A stretch of 64,000 bases of DNA from Chrysomallon squamiferum (GCA_012295275.1 CM022674.1:16257649-16321648); one strand, 5' to 3'; numbered from the stretch's first letter, positions 41,108 through 54,482 are shown. Notes: generated from the letters alone by a model not told the origin. Translations and numbers: made by a program.

Positions 41108-43723
41108 CATTATTATTAGTATTATTGTTATGATTATTATATTCAGCATGCACATATAGGAATAATTATCTTTATCAGTAAACATTAAATTTATTCCTAC
41201 AAGAAACGAACAGATAGATAAAAAGAGACAAAGATATACAGATACAGAGACACACTGATAAACAGATAGACAGATAATAAACAGGCTGACAGACGGATGA
41301 ATGCAAAGCTGGAAGGATAAATGGATGGACAGAGATAAAGCAGAATCCCTGTATTAACCGCAAAATAAAGGAAACTAGAGAAACTGTGTGGTTTATTGAT
41401 ATATATTCAATCATTTTCAAATAACAAAAGTATTAATATTGATATACCTATTACAAAAACAAAACGTTTTAAAAAGAAGCTATTTGTATATTCAGAAAGT
41501 ATTTAACATAATTATGTTTAGCAAACAAAAAACTAAGGAAGAACGTATGGTACATGTATTGTTTGGATCGATATTAAGAAAAAATAAAATGTAAACCTGG
41601 AAAATCCTGTTTTTCTTTCTCAGCTGCTAATTTACCTCCTACATCGTCCTTCGTGTGTGTTGTCGCTGATGTAGCTGTTTCTGATGATTGTGCACGGGTT
41701 GTCACCGACGTCACTGATTCTGAAGTTGAAACAGTTGATGCTGATGATTCTGTATCTTTCCTAGATGAGGTTTCTGATTCAGAGGTCAGTGGTATGGTTG
41801 TAGCTTGGGTTGTGCTGCCTGTTGGTGAATAGCACTGAATACTTAAACTACCTAGAAAATTAACGGATACATCTTTATTTTATTATTCATGTACTATGGA
41901 ATTGACAATATAATAGAAGTTTTAGAATGTACATATATGTATGTATTTATGTATACATACACACGTAAATATATACATACATACACACACAAATATATAC
42001 ATACATACACACACATATGCATATGCATACATACATACATACAAGTACAAATATGTATATCATATTTCGATTTTACATAAAATGTGTAAACTTAGATAAA
42101 TATATATATATGAAATAGAGAAATCGAGATAGGTACAAATACAGAAAGACGAGCACATACACACAAATATGGTTACACAGACTAATCGGTTCATTATTAA
42201 TATGTAAAACAAACTGTCGTCTAAAAATAAGTGTATACCTGAACCAGTGTTCCAGAAATTGATGCAGAAAGTAGATCTCACTGGAGCAGATTCTGCGTTA
42301 AGACGTAACAGATATCCTTTACTATCAATAACATGTTTGTATGTTGTTTGATTTCCACTGGTTCTACATACAAATGATACAGAAGTTCTTGGCTCTTCTA
42401 CAGTTAGAGTAGATTTACAGTTTTCTTGAGAATCCTGAACGATGACAAAACCAATCTGAGTTGCTTGTGTTGAGTGAAGAGAACAGTTACAAGTGATACT
42501 CGTGTTTTCTGTTACAAACACGTCAAGATAGAAACCTTGAATATCACTGATTACTTCATCTTTACACATATGTATCACTGAAACAATAATAACATTATTA
42601 TCATCATCACCGTTATCGTTATTATTAATTATGATCATTATCATGATCTTTATCATTATTACTAATATTATCAAAATTCGAATTAGTATTATTATTAGTA
42701 GTAGTAATAGTAATACTAGTAGTGGTGGTAGTAGTAAAAATGGTAGTAATTATAGTAGTAACAACAGTTTCACAATACTACTTTATTAGTAGACGTAGTA
42801 GTATTAGTATCAGTATCAGTACTAGTATCAGAAACAATAGTAGTGGTAGTAGTAGTAGTAATGGTAGTAGTAGTAGTAGCTATAGTTCTAGTAGCAAACA
42901 CTAGAACTATATAAGTCATACTAGCAATAGTAGTAGTAGAAGTAGTAGTAATGGTAAACGTAGAAGTGCCTGCAGTTGTAGTCGTTGTTACTGTTTTTTG
43001 TAATTAGTTACAAAGGTTGAGATATTATTACCTATAACACGTGTAGTAGAAATAATATTAATACAGCAACAGAACCAGTAAAACGTAATCAGAAACACAT
43101 TTTGATAACAACTAATATTATATCTAATTATTAGTAGTACGGGTAACTGAAGTAGATTATATTATACTATATCGATTTTCACACATTCACACACAGAGCG
43201 AGAGAGACTAAAATCTTGAACAGATTGTGTTACTTACCTGCTGTGTTTGGTGTACTTGGACATGCTTTGTTAGCTGAAAAGATAAATTAAATCTACTGAT
43301 AATAACTGTTATAATCAGGCATAAGCAGCACTGTTTCTATAAACTAAAACTAAAGTATGTATTGTTACGGTATTATTCATCGTCCAGTGCTCATAATTAT
43401 ACAGAAAGAAAATGAATAAGAAAACTCATCCATGTCCTGTCCATGTCATCAGAATAATAAACCTAAAATGTAACTGTATTTATTGTGAGCACATTTCATT
43501 TTTTTTTCTAAATTATATATATATATATATATTTGAATTTCATGCCTTTCTCAGATTTATTAATGTTTACTTTCTATAATATACAAATACATTTCAAAGA
43601 GATAAGACCTCAGAAACTGAAAATAAGAAATCTTATTTACTAACCTTGTAAGCTGCGCACAGTGTAAATCACGACAAACATCCAGATCACACACGTGTTT
43701 GTAACATGTCTTCTGTATTCCAT
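39738..43723 (-). CDS. Type I membrane receptor with six repeated YxxV cytoplasmic motifs
   Basis: Six exons with canonical sites and consistent phase: 43645-43723, 43238-43273, 42239-42577, 41597-41851, 40791-40869, 39738-40356. They encode 468 residues with no lesion. An N-terminal signal peptide (about 1-26, core CVIWMFVVIYTV) is followed by a Cys-rich extracellular module of about 110 residues (CKDEVISDIQGFYLDVFV...FCINFW), possibly CUB-like but not recognised. Next come a Ser/Thr-rich stalk (about 160-230), a membrane helix (about 237-262, GAAGAVVLVTVVAIVIVVFV) and a charged 206-residue tail. The tail holds DDYATV, NDYDDV, GMYAKV, DLYAVV, DVYTLV and DIYTEV, six tyrosines each with Val at +3 and mostly an acidic residue before. 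Such repeats suggest phosphotyrosine docking of SH2 proteins, as in phagocytic or immune receptors. This is the only clearly intact gene in the window, and no second copy is present. Confidence 0.85.
40508..40660. repeat. (GTT)n, (CTT)n and (TTA)n repeats in a receptor intron
   Basis: Trinucleotide runs in the intron between the membrane exon and the tail exon. Confidence 0.9.
40938..41125. repeat. (TAA)n / (TTA)n microsatellites
   Basis: A TAA tract (40938-41008) and a TTA tract (41030-41115) face each other in the intron upstream of the membrane exon and could form a long hairpin. Confidence 0.9.
42595..42970. repeat. Trinucleotide repeats (CAT/TTA/TAG)n in a receptor intron
   Basis: CAT and TTA words at 42595-42670 are followed by a long degenerate TAG tract on the plus strand to about 42965. 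No exon. Confidence 0.85.
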
Positions 43724-43752
43724 TCTTCCGTTTAGAAATATATGTATTAAAG

Positions 43753-43893
43753 CAGTAAATAATACTGGGATACAAGGATATTCAAATTAGAGTAGTATAA
43801 CAGTAAATAGTAAGGGGATACAAGGATATTATGATAAGAGTAGAATGATAATAAACCGTACTGGATACAAGGATATTAAGAATAACAGCGTTA
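43753..43893. repeat. ~55-bp tandem repeat just upstream of the receptor start codon
   Basis: Three degenerate units share 'gggatacaaggatatt' and 'gagtag', ending about 30 bases from the ATG on the minus strand. They may lie in the 5' UTR or first intron. Confidence 0.7.
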
Positions 43894-43899
43894 CAGTTT

Positions 43900-45360
43900 T
43901 GAACGCATCAGTTCACAGTGACACCAACATGTTAACACACATCATAGACTAGCGTCCATTCAGTTTCCACGTCAATAAACATTAAGCTGTATATATGTAT
44001 GTTATACTTACTAACGAAGAAATCTTATGCATTTTCATTAAACATAATTATGAGCATTGAACTATGAATTTCATCGTAAAAATATACATTTTTGTTTTTC
44101 TTAAATAAATTCATTTTACAAGGAGTCAACTCTGCAGTGTTTATATATATAAATTATAATTATTAATCAAGAAATTATAATTTATAAATATAAACTTTAG
44201 TTACCTAGACGTCGAACTTGAAAGACTATTTCGACAAACAATGAAACTGAAACATTACAAACAAAGATACATTTACTGCAGTTTCCAGTTCGTTAAATAC
44301 AGAAACTTAAATCGGTATAAAACACCCATAAAATATTCACTTCCTGGTCCATATAAATCCAAATAATGTCAGATTTTCATAAAGAGTTGTCACTTTATAA
44401 TCCAGTAGTGTTTAAATATTAAATATGAACAATACATTTAGATACACTTTAGTTTATAAACTGATAAAAAGATATTATACAAATATATTAATGAAAAACT
44501 GTATTATATTCACTTTCAAGGCAGTTATAAATCAGATACTTTGATAAAAATAGGCAATCTTATATCTATTACTTTTCATAATATTCATAAAAAGACTATT
44601 TCTTAAAGTCACGTTAAGTAAAAAAAAAAAAAAAGAAAGAAACAACAAAAAAACACTCACATTATTGACGAAAATGAACAGTCCCGTCTCAGCTTATATA
44701 AATCCAAATATAGAAACAATATTCTCGTCTGCCACTGACACACAGCAGGTCAATTTCAGTCTGACATCACCACAAAACGAAGAAAAACAACTATAGAACT
44801 TTTAGTTCATGTTCGTCTGCCCTTCGGTCGAGCTCCGAATCAAACAAGGAAGTAGTTTAGTGTAAAAAATCTGTTTTTACTTCTTGTCACGTTAAAGCTG
44901 GTAGATAGGCCGGGTAAAGTTAAATATAGAAAGCAGTTTGACAAGTTTATTATTTGCCTTTGAATAAGCGGGGTTTCGACACACATTGCTAAGTTAAAGC
45001 TAAGTGGCGTACGGCTCTATCGGCTCATTCATAAACAGACGTTCGTCTGATGTAAGGTGTCAAGGTCGGAGACTGCGAGAATAATGTACGAAAGCATTTA
45101 CGAACTGGAGGAACGAGAATCACTTTAAAAATAACAGTTAAAGCGGAAAGCAAGTATCTTGTGACACAGGAGTGTAGAAATGTGGGTAATACTACTTTCA
45201 GTGTTCGTAATGAATGATTGACAAGTTGGGGGCGGGGCGTGAATGGAACGAGACGTAGTAAGAATAAAGAAGGAAAGCTGCTGATAAAGCCACATAAAAA
45301 CAAATATAAATTTGTTTAGTGTTCACCCAGATTAATTCTTCCATGTAGGGAGGGAGACTT
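43900..45360 (-). other. Upstream region of the tyrosine-motif receptor
   Basis: No coding exon seen. The interval 44650-45300 is noticeably less AT-rich than its surroundings, has few simple repeats and includes a GC-rich patch ('gggggcggggcg' at about 45228), so it could hold the promoter. The open minus-strand frame at 45025-45303 has no recognisable domain. Confidence 0.35.
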
Positions 45361-45389
45361 TTATTTTGTATTATTATTATTATTCTGTT

Positions 45390-45530
45390 TGTTGATGTTT
45401 TTTTTTTTTATTTATTGTTTTTTTTTGTGTTTTTCAGGATATTTTTCGAGTTGTATTTTTTTTCTTTAGTTTTCTGTACGTTTCTTTTTTTTTTTCTTTT
45501 TTTTGTGTGTATGTGTGTGTGTGTGTGTGT
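45390..45530. repeat. T-rich tract and (GT)n
   Basis: Runs of T with a (GT)n at 45506-45535. It marks the end of the block shared with contig 1. Confidence 0.85.
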
Positions 45531-46774
45531 GTGTGTCTAGAATGACAGTGTATTATTCATGGATAGACGATATGACAGGAAGATATTGAATATCAGAAAG
45601 ATTTCTCGCTACAAACAACACCAGAAAATATAGAAATTACAATGAAACCTTTTTTCGAATGAAAGTTCATCTACATGTTATTAAAAATGTGTAAACACTG
45701 AGTGAAGCCCAACAACATATTAGTTCCAGAAGCGAGATATCTAAGTGAAGCGTGCATACAACCCATTATTAAACTGACACCCTGCAGTTTTCATTAACTG
45801 CGCAAATACAATTTTCTGTCTATTTATAGATGCCACGAAAGGCGTTTTAGCCTTCTGTTCCTTTCAAATATTTAATAATCGACAATGAACTGAAGCTTAT
45901 TATATCCAAACAGGTTTATTTGAATAAGTTATGTTACTGAAACAATGACATTTATCATATTAATGTTGCTATTTCCCCTGTCTATAAATAGCAAGAACCC
46001 TAACTCTGGATGAAATTATCTGCAACGGTTCAGTGTGTAAACCAGTGTATTTGATGCACTGAATTTGTAGAGACAGAATGTATTCCCTAGCGAAATCCTC
46101 CGCTTAAGTATGTTGTGTTTGTGTCTGTTTTTATATGTTTATACCTAGTGTATCTGTGTAATTAATGTGTATATAATATTGTTATAATGTTTGAATGTAT
46201 CTGCGTGTCTTTGTATATTCATTTGTATGTGTACGTGTGTGTGGGCGTGTGTGTGCGTGTCTGTGTGTGTGTCACGTCAGTTTTTAAATGACACAAAAGA
46301 CAGAAACGTAAAAGGCAATTTTACTAAACAAGAGACAACTAACAAAACATTTCTTGAAAATTCCTGATCCACGACAGTTCACAACAATATATGCAACATA
46401 ACAATACATGACTTGTCAACCCTTAAAGTCTCTTAAATAGCGTTATGAACGTACGTGTGTATATATGTATGTATGTATGTGTATGTGTGTGTGTTTTTTT
46501 GTGCGTGTGGGTGTGTGTATGGTAAACCTATATATATATATATATATATATGTGTTAGCCAATATGTGAAAAAAGTCATCTGGTCTAATGCCTGAAATGT
46601 TTAGGTTCAGTCTAACTCCCAAGACCGTCAGACATTTGGCCTAATGTCTAAGATTTCCAATAAATAGGCCAAACGACTGAAATAGACTTCAAGTCATTAG
46701 GCAAAATGATTGCATGAAAAAGAATGACTTACAATTGGATGAAGATATTATTTCGTAACTCAGATAGTAGTGTT

Positions 46775-47515
46775 CTATTTATTACAGCAGTTCAAACGTT
46801 TGTTCTCGAAACATACATGTTTTGTTTGACAGCTCTTTTTTCCTCTATAGTTGCATTTCGCAAACCCTTGTCCTCCTGCGTAACTCCTTTGACACTGCTG
46901 CTCTAAAAGCATTTTGCATTCTCTTTTCACATTATCCAACAACAGCAGTCTCTGGGAACACACGTCAAACTGGTTTCTGGAATATTTGGTTTTCAAAAAT
47001 TCCAGACAGGAATGCTGTGGTAGCCTGTTCATTGTCATCAGTATCTACAATCACACCCAGCAGCCTCCTGGGGTCACCACGGCTCCTGTCCACAGCTGGA
47101 ACAGGCACTGCCACGTTGTCCCTCTCTCCTTCTTCTCCGGCAGAGAACACAACGCGACTGCGTTTGATCATCCGCTCGTCTTCCTGAAACTGTTCATCTT
47201 CGCCGAACTTTCACTTGGCGCTGACGTCGTCACAGGAACTCTACTTTTTGCGTCACCTGGTCATTCTCAGAGTGGGACCGCAGCTGGTCAGACCTGGCGT
47301 CTTCATCTGTTTGGCGTTTCTTGCTCAGTTTCTGCACGTCTGCGCACTGAAGAATTTCAAACGTGGACATGAGATAGTAAGTACTCGTGGTGGTTTTTTC
47401 CCGTGGTCAACAGAGATCTTCTTTAGCTGGTCCATAATCAAGAAGTATTCTTCCTTTGGAATGTACACTCTCTTGCATAATACGGCTTCATAAACAATCT
47501 CATTTAAAGCGGACT
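46775..47515 (-). pseudogene. KRBA2-like integrase-derived gene, internally deleted, contig 2 copy
   Basis: The minus-strand opening reads ALNEIVYEAVLCKRVYIPKE and EYFLIMDQLKKISVDHGKKP, like the N-terminus of KRAB-A-domain-containing-protein-2-like genes. It is followed, without any integrase core, by SKKRQTDEDARSDQ, MIKRSRVVFSAGEEGE, VPAVDRSRGDPRRLLGVIVD, SRNQFDVCSQRLLLL and the Cys-rich end GGQGFAKCNYRGKKSCQTKH...LNCCNK (stop at 46775). A TGA near 47225, another before FGEDEQ and a frame change near 47000-47040 break it. Head directly joined to tail indicates an internally deleted copy duplicated with its surroundings (inverted mate at 23095-23770). Confidence 0.72.
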
Positions 47516-48589
47516 TTTAGACTGAACCCCATGGTGGACAAATAAGATCTGAATGCCCCAAAGAACTACTATAATTTTATACCACGGTTAAAATCACAAA
47601 GACAAAAATATCCATTCATATTCACTTTTTTTCCATGAACTAGATTTTGTGTTTATAATGAACCACATATATATATATGTGTGTGTTTGATATATATATA
47701 TATATATATAGTTGTACATAGTAGTATTAATATAATTTGTATATCATTACAAATGCAGTTTTTTAAATTAGTAGTTTACAATTATCCTTTGATTGTTTGT
47801 TTCATTTTTATTTATTTATAATCATGTTGACGCATATATATATTGAAATAAATAAATAAATAGAAAAATAAAACAGAGACAAATTTAAATAAATAATTCA
47901 ACAAATAATCAAATGAACACACAAAGAAACAAACTGAAATAAAGAATGAAAATGTTTTCCTTTTATTACAGAGATAACACGAATTCTTTTCAAATCTACA
48001 GTCAACACTGGTAGAAGTTTCAGGAATTTTTCCTCCACAAAATACATTTTTATATCAGCAGTGAGGATCTTTTACAACTATTTTATACAGTACAACACAT
48101 ACTATAATTTTTATATAACGTCAGCACTAACAAACACGAATGTGAAAAAGACAAACTCGATAAAGCTGGGATCGATCCTTATAATCTACCGGTATCAGGA
48201 GAACGTTTCAAATATCAGTAATAGTTCTCGTTTTTATATTATCATAAATTTATCTTTATCCAGAACACGAATTAAAATAAAATAATTCAGCAACATTTGC
48301 TTACATAAATTTAAATTTAACAACTCTTTCCAAAGAAAACAATTATAAAACTAAATTTAACAAGGGTTATAAATTTACATTTAGCAATTGTTTCAAAATT
48401 AGTAGTTTATAAATCTATATGAAATAAATTCTAAAATAAATAAACAATTCAGATATTTTCTTTTTCTAGTTTTTTTTTTAATGGCATTTTTTTCAGTATT
48501 TTCATTCAAAAAATCCTGTAAAGAATAGTGTTTCTCTTTTTTTTTACAGTTTCATTTCAAAACATAATTTTAGTCACAGTTTTCTGGTT

Positions 48590-49025
48590 TCAAATAATAA
48601 ATCTGTTGGAATTTTCATTACAGTTTTAGTTCGAACGTGAAGATGAACACATTTCCATTATAATTTTAGTTCAGAAAAGCAGATGGTGGAATTTTCAGTA
48701 CAGTTTTAATTCAAAACAGAAATAGGTCGAATTGTTATAACAGTTTTCCTTCAAAAATTGAAGGTGGTCGAATTTCCATTAGACGTATAGTCCAAAACAG
48801 GAGATTGTGAAATTGTCATTACATTTTTAGTTCAAAACAGAAGACGGTCATTTTATTAATTACAGATACAACTTTAGTCAGAAGACAGACAAATTTTCCT
48901 AAAACTATTTGCTCAAAACAGAAGATGGTGGAATTTGTATTACCGTTTCAATTTATAACAGAAGATGTTCAAATTCTCAATCATGTTTTAGTTCAAAACA
49001 GAAGATGGACGAATTTTCATAACAG
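48590..49025 (-). repeat. ~40-bp minisatellite, contig 2 copy
   Basis: Read on the minus strand these are the same 'gaaaattcg...cttctgttttgaact' units as 21297-21990, about ten to eleven copies, again starting from the end of the fibrinogen coding exon. Confidence 0.88.
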
Positions 49026-49253
49026 TTTTCTTCAGTGAATAGTAATAGCCTATCCATGGCGACCAGTTGATTCCAACACCAAATAAATTATTGATTCCAT
49101 TGAGGTACAGACCGTTCAGATTCGCCGAATGACAGCTGTTGTACCACCAACCTCCCTTATAACTCCTAGCACATGAGTTACCATTGTCCTTTGTAGAGAA
49201 TCTCATACCATTGTGACGAATGCTAGCTGCTACAGTGTTGATCAGGGCATCGC
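48988..49253 (-). pseudogene. Fibrinogen domain last exon, contig 2 copy (isolated but open)
   Basis: After a TGTAG acceptor the exon encodes [20 protein letters not shown], the [20 protein letters not shown] core (the polymerisation-pocket region of fibrinogen domains) and ends SSVLN with a stop. It is in frame throughout, showing that the contig 1 copy has gained one base. Exons 1-4 are absent in contig 2, because the segment matching 15.75-20.7 kb is missing, so it cannot make a whole lectin here. Confidence 0.8.
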
Positions 49254-49715
49254 CTACAAGTAAACACCCTATAGAATCACATTCGTGTCAGTCAGTTTTT
49301 CAACATATAACAGCAGCAACAACGACTACGACTTTTCTCTAAACGTAATTCTTAATACCAGCTTAATGTTTCTGTGAGTAAACCGGATTCGTAATAAATA
49401 ATCCTAAATAAGTATATTGTTGTATTTGCATATATAAGTATAGATACATACTTACATATATCTATCTATCTATCTATCTATATATATATTGTTTTATATA
49501 TCTTTATAAATATTTTATTTTATTTTATCTATAATAATGTTTTATCTACCCATACAAATATATTGTTCTGTCTATCTGTCTATATGTCCTCCCTCCCCCC
49601 TCCCTGTGTTTATATGTGTGTTTACCTATGTCTATATTTGAATATTTTCCTGTCTGTCTCTTAATCTATCTTTCAATCTAACTACCTATCTGTATACAGA
49701 GAAGACGAGAGAAAG

Positions 49716-49854
<139 letters not shown>

Positions 49855-49893
49855 TCTTACTATTACAAATCAGTTTTTTGATTTTCTTGTGGG

Positions 49894-50103
49894 TTAAATC
49901 CTATCATCAAGTTCAAACTTTTCCCAAGAGTTCTTTTCAATGTCGTATACGTACCACGCCTTCCTCACATCCTTGTAAATGAAACGAAACAACGCTGATA
50001 TCATCTCTGCAGTAATAATGAAACAACATCAATGAGAAAAACAACACCGATAATAAAAATAATAACAATAACAATACTACTACTACTAATAATAATCATA
50101 ACA

Positions 50104-50144
<41 letters not shown>

Positions 50145-50523
50145 TAATGATGATGATGATGATTATGAAAATAATAACATATATTTCTTTTTTCTCATTC
50201 CTATTATTTCTCTAGGTAGCGGTTTCATTTTCTTTCTTTCTTTTATAACAATAATAACAACAACAACAACAATAATAATAATAATAATAACAATAATAAT
50301 AATAATATGCCGCTACAAGCAATAATAGTATTATTACAGAAAGTACTTCATTCCTTATATTTCTATAAAACTATTACTGCAACTCTACTATAATACTGTT
50401 TCAACTATCACAATCACCACTACTAGTGCTTCTACTTCTACTACATTTAATATTACATCGTTCTAATAGATATAATCAAGATAAAGTAAATAATATCGAC
50501 GTTAGTAATGAAATATTAACAGA

Positions 50524-50554
<31 letters not shown>

Positions 50555-50952
50555 CTGGTATGTAGACAGACAGACAAACAGACAGATATATATTTACCCT
50601 GATCTGTCTAGTAACTAGAAATGTTACTCAGAACTGGCGTATTGCAGCCTCAGGTGACAACTTCTTTGTAAACAAAACATTTGGCAGACGACTTTTCAAA
50701 CCTGAACGTTTTGCATCTGGGTTCAAGGTCACACTGCGCGGCACACACCAATTTACTCCTATCTTTGTTGACGGATACCAAATACCTTTCAGAAAGTAGG
50801 ATTCCCGTTAGATTGTTATTTGTTGTCGTGTTTTAACCTATGGAATCACTGTTTACGGAAACTGAAGCGTCTGTTATGATGTTGTCAAGTATTGATGTTG
50901 TTATCAGTAGAAATAAGGAAAAAAACGATCCAGATATTTTGAACACCTTCAT
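49894..50952 (-). pseudogene. Secreted PAN-domain gene, contig 2 copy
   Basis: The ATG at 50952-50950 starts MKVFKISGSFFSLFLLITTS, a good signal peptide, in one continuous exon (50952-50598) that runs into the PAN module (LVCAAQCDLEPRCKTFRFEK). A TAA follows SDSIG, a TGA replaces a Gly codon after EVVT, and a TAG follows ISSY. The second exon (50006-49894) reads DVRKAWYVYDIEKNSWEKFE and ends at TAA, 17 bases earlier in the alignment than the contig 1 stop. It shares exon structure with 14635-15460 but is broken at different places. Confidence 0.65.
50040..50550. repeat. Trinucleotide and TA repeats in the PAN-gene intron
   Basis: (TAA)n at 50105-50142, (CAA)n/(TAA)n at 50250-50307 and (TA)n at 50523-50550. 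Counterpart of 15000-15300. Confidence 0.85.
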
Positions 50953-51099
50953 CTTGTCTCTCGTGACAAAGGTTCCCTTGTTACATTTAAAATTTCTTTT
51001 TTTCTAATATATTTATCTGGCGTACTTCTTCAGATAGCAGAAATATAATATTGGAAATACAGATTAAAAATGTAACTGATTTTCTTATCAGTTTATTTA

Positions 51100-51570
51100 A
51101 TTAATTGTTACGGTCCGTTTCAAAGGGTGATCGATTGTTTTAGAACTGGGTACTTTGCTAAAGTAGAAAATGCTGGGCAATATTTCATAAGCAAATAAAC
51201 AAGGATAGATTCTGAGTATCGCCCATTCTGAATTACATGGTTGAACAAAACCAGGTTGTGTGTAGCAGACTATATCTATCAGCTAACATAAACTAGTATG
51301 CTCAGCTCCTGAATACCTGATATACCTTTCCTATCTGCTGTTTGTCATTTTCGACTTCCCCGTCCATGATACTTGTTTTATGTCCACATCGATTCCGGAA
51401 TTATAGAAATACACAATTCAGGCTTGACCTGCTACAGTTCTTTATGAATTCTTTGTCGATCGGAGCGGTTGAGAGAACATAATATATTGTTTACTCGTAT
51501 GAAATAATATCATAATTTAAAACAAAAAAATCATTTTTCAGTTCTATCTAAAACGTTAAAACTGGATTTG
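51100..51570. other. Conserved non-coding spacer between PAN gene and satellite
   Basis: Reverse complement of about 14000-14470 with few differences. The open frame that exists in contig 1 (14248-14451) is not maintained here, so I do not call a gene. Confidence 0.45.
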
Positions 51571-51574
51571 GTAA

Positions 51575-53150
51575 AGGACGTCATATAGGGTTAGGGTTAG
51601 AGTGACAGTTAGAGTTAGGATTGTTTAAATTTTATTATAAATGTTATGATAAACTGCAAAATAATTTGAGTGTCACGACTGGAAGTAGCGTTAGGGTAAG
51701 ATTTAAAGTTGGGGACCTCGGTAGGGTTAGGTTTAGAAGTTGAGCTAAGGATAGGGTTAGGGTTATGGTTAAGGTTAAGTTTAAGGTTAGGATTAGGATT
51801 AGAGTAAGCGTAAGAATTAATGTTCCCAACCTCCATAGGATTAGGTTTGGATGTTAAGCTACGGTTAGGGTTAGTGTTAGAGCTAGGATCATTTAAATTT
51901 TATCATTAGTGTTATGATAATATGCAAAATAATTTGGGGTCACGTTAGGGTCATGGTTAGGGTTAGGGTTAGAGCTAGGATCATTTAAATTTTATCATTA
52001 GTGTTAATGCAAAATGATTTGGGGTCACGCTTGGAAGTAGCGTAAGGGTAAGAAATAATGTTGCGAACCTCCGTACTATTCCTTTAGAAATTGAGCTAGC
52101 GTTAAGGTTAGGGTTAGGGTTAGTGTTAGTGTTAGTGCTACGGTTATTTAAGTTTTATCATTAACGTTATCATAACGTGAAAAATAAATTCTGGGTCACG
52201 ATTGGAAGTAGCGTAAGGCTAACAATAAAAGATGCTGACCTCCGTATGACTGAGCTTTGAAACTGAGATACGGTTAACGGTAGGGTTAGGGTTAGGGTTA
52301 TTCAAATTTTATCACTTGTGTAATGATAATGTCAAAAATAATTTGTGGTTCACGATTGGAATTAGCGTAAGGGTAAGAATTAATATTCCGAACCTGGATA
52401 GCATTAGTTTCGGTAGTTAAGCTAGGGTTAGGGTTAGGATTAGGGTTAGAGGTAGTTTTATTTAAACTGTATCATTAGTGTTCTGACAATGTGCAAGATA
52501 ATTTGTGGGATACGATTGGAAGTATCGTACAAATTAATGTTGCGGACCTCCGTAGGTTTAGGTTTAGAAATTGAGCTAGGGTTAAGGTTAAGGTTAGGGA
52601 TATATTTAGGGTTAGGGTTAGAGCTAGGATTATTAAAACTGTATCATTAATCATTTAATAATGTGCAAACTAATTTGAGGTCACGATTCGAATTAGCGTA
52701 AGGGTAAGAATTAATGTGGCGGAATTCCGTAGGATTAAGTTTAGAAGTTGAGATAGGGTTAAGGTTAAGGTTAGGATTTGGATAAGGGTTAGGGTTAGGG
52801 TTAGGGCTAAACCTAGGGTTATTTAAATTTTATCACTAGTGTTAGGATCATGTGTAACATGATGTGTGAGTCACGTGGAAGTAGCGAAATGGTAAGAATT
52901 CATGTTCCGGACCTGCGTTGGATTAGGTTTAGAAGTTGAGCTACGTTTAGGGTTGGGGTTAGGGTTAGGGTTAGTGTTAGGGTTAGAGCTTGGATGATTA
53001 AAATATTATCATTAGTGATCTTATAATGTGCAAAATAATTTGGGGGTCACGATTGGAGTTAGCGTAAGGGAAAAAACTCATGTTGCGAATTTCCAGGGGA
53101 TTAAGTTTAGAAATTGAGCTAGGTTAAGGATTAGTGTTAATGTTAGGGAT
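51575..53150. repeat. Composite satellite with embedded TTAGGG repeats, contig 2 copy
   Basis: Reverse-complement counterpart of 12660-13985 with the same unit order ('gtcacgattggaagtagcgt', then 'aatgttgcgaacctccgta', then TTAGGG/GGGTTA repeats). It is slightly longer and includes at least one extra short unit near 51925-52020. The NPNPNL/LTLTLI frames at 51615-51836 are readings of the repeat. Confidence 0.85.
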
Positions 53151-54482
53151 ACAGCATTTGCCACCATTTTGTTTTCTTTTTCTGTTATTTCTTTAATTTT
53201 TAATTTTTTTTTAGAAAATTGCAAAATAATTCTGTTTCTAAAATCTACATTTTTCTTCTTTTATTTCAACACTAAATATCTGAAATCTACATTTTACATC
53301 TTTTATTTCAAACTAAATTAATTCCACCATTACCTGATGTACCCATTTTTACACACGAGTCTCAAAAATATAGAAAACAGTGACTGTGTAATAATAATAA
53401 TAATACTAGTTTTCATTTTTAGTACTAGTATTAGTATTACTATTAGTATTAGTATTATGGAGTGTTAACTGGCTTATTTACCTACTGAAATCCTAGCCCT
53501 TCAGCCGAACACGGACATTCTGGTTATTAATATTTTTGATAGTGTAGGATGATCAATGTGGCTCTTTAACATAAAGTATTAATAGTTTTAAAAAAGGCTT
53601 CGTAAAAAATAATACAGATAAAAACACAGATAAATAAATGCAAATAACTGAAACTACTTTGTGTTACTTGTAAGTACATAAATTACACGACATTTACTTG
53701 TACTGTTAAAATATAGATCATATGTATTCGGCCACAATTGCTTAATTATATCGTTTATTCCAATCGAGCCTATATTTACCACTTGGTATAGTGCTGTATA
53801 ATTTTAAAAATAAAACAACTAAAGCAAAGTTATGGAATATATAAAAGGAAAAATAGCCAAGCGATATGATTTGTTTTATTTAAACTCGATTGTGATTGTG
53901 TTATAGATTTAAAGACAAATTTAATACAAATTACCCGATTTATATATATATATATATATTTTTTTTTAATACAGATAATATTTGTTATTATCATTGTTAT
54001 TATTTGTATTATCATCATTATTATTTGTCAGTATTCTTGTACTAATAATTGTGAACTCATTAAGAACGAGAACTTTGCTATTTCACCAAATATGACTGTG
54101 AGACTTACCTCCCTTATACGATGTTGAAGCCCTTAAACGCAGTAGCTTGATAAAAAAAGAACCACAAAGCTTCAGATATCGAAACCGCCTGCTTGAAGGT
54201 GTTCCCCATTGCTGATAAATGAACACATTATTAATCAATTAATGTATTAAGAATACTTCAGAAAACTTCTTTGTTTTATGATTTTATTGACAATACTCTC
54301 CTATACAGATCAAGTACTGTAATTAAATAAACAGTGAGCGAATAACAAGATTGGATGAAAGAAAGGAGAAAAAGACAAATATAAAACGACATTATAAACA
54401 TTTTAAATTAATGAAATGTCAGACATCATTTTCTTTCTTAATTATTGATTGTGTCATTGTTGTGTTGTTGTTGTTGTTGTTG

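Noticed and set aside
51615-51836. NPNPNL-type protein frame
   Set aside because: Reading of the degenerate TTAGGG satellite on the opposite strand; not kept in the contig 1 copy.
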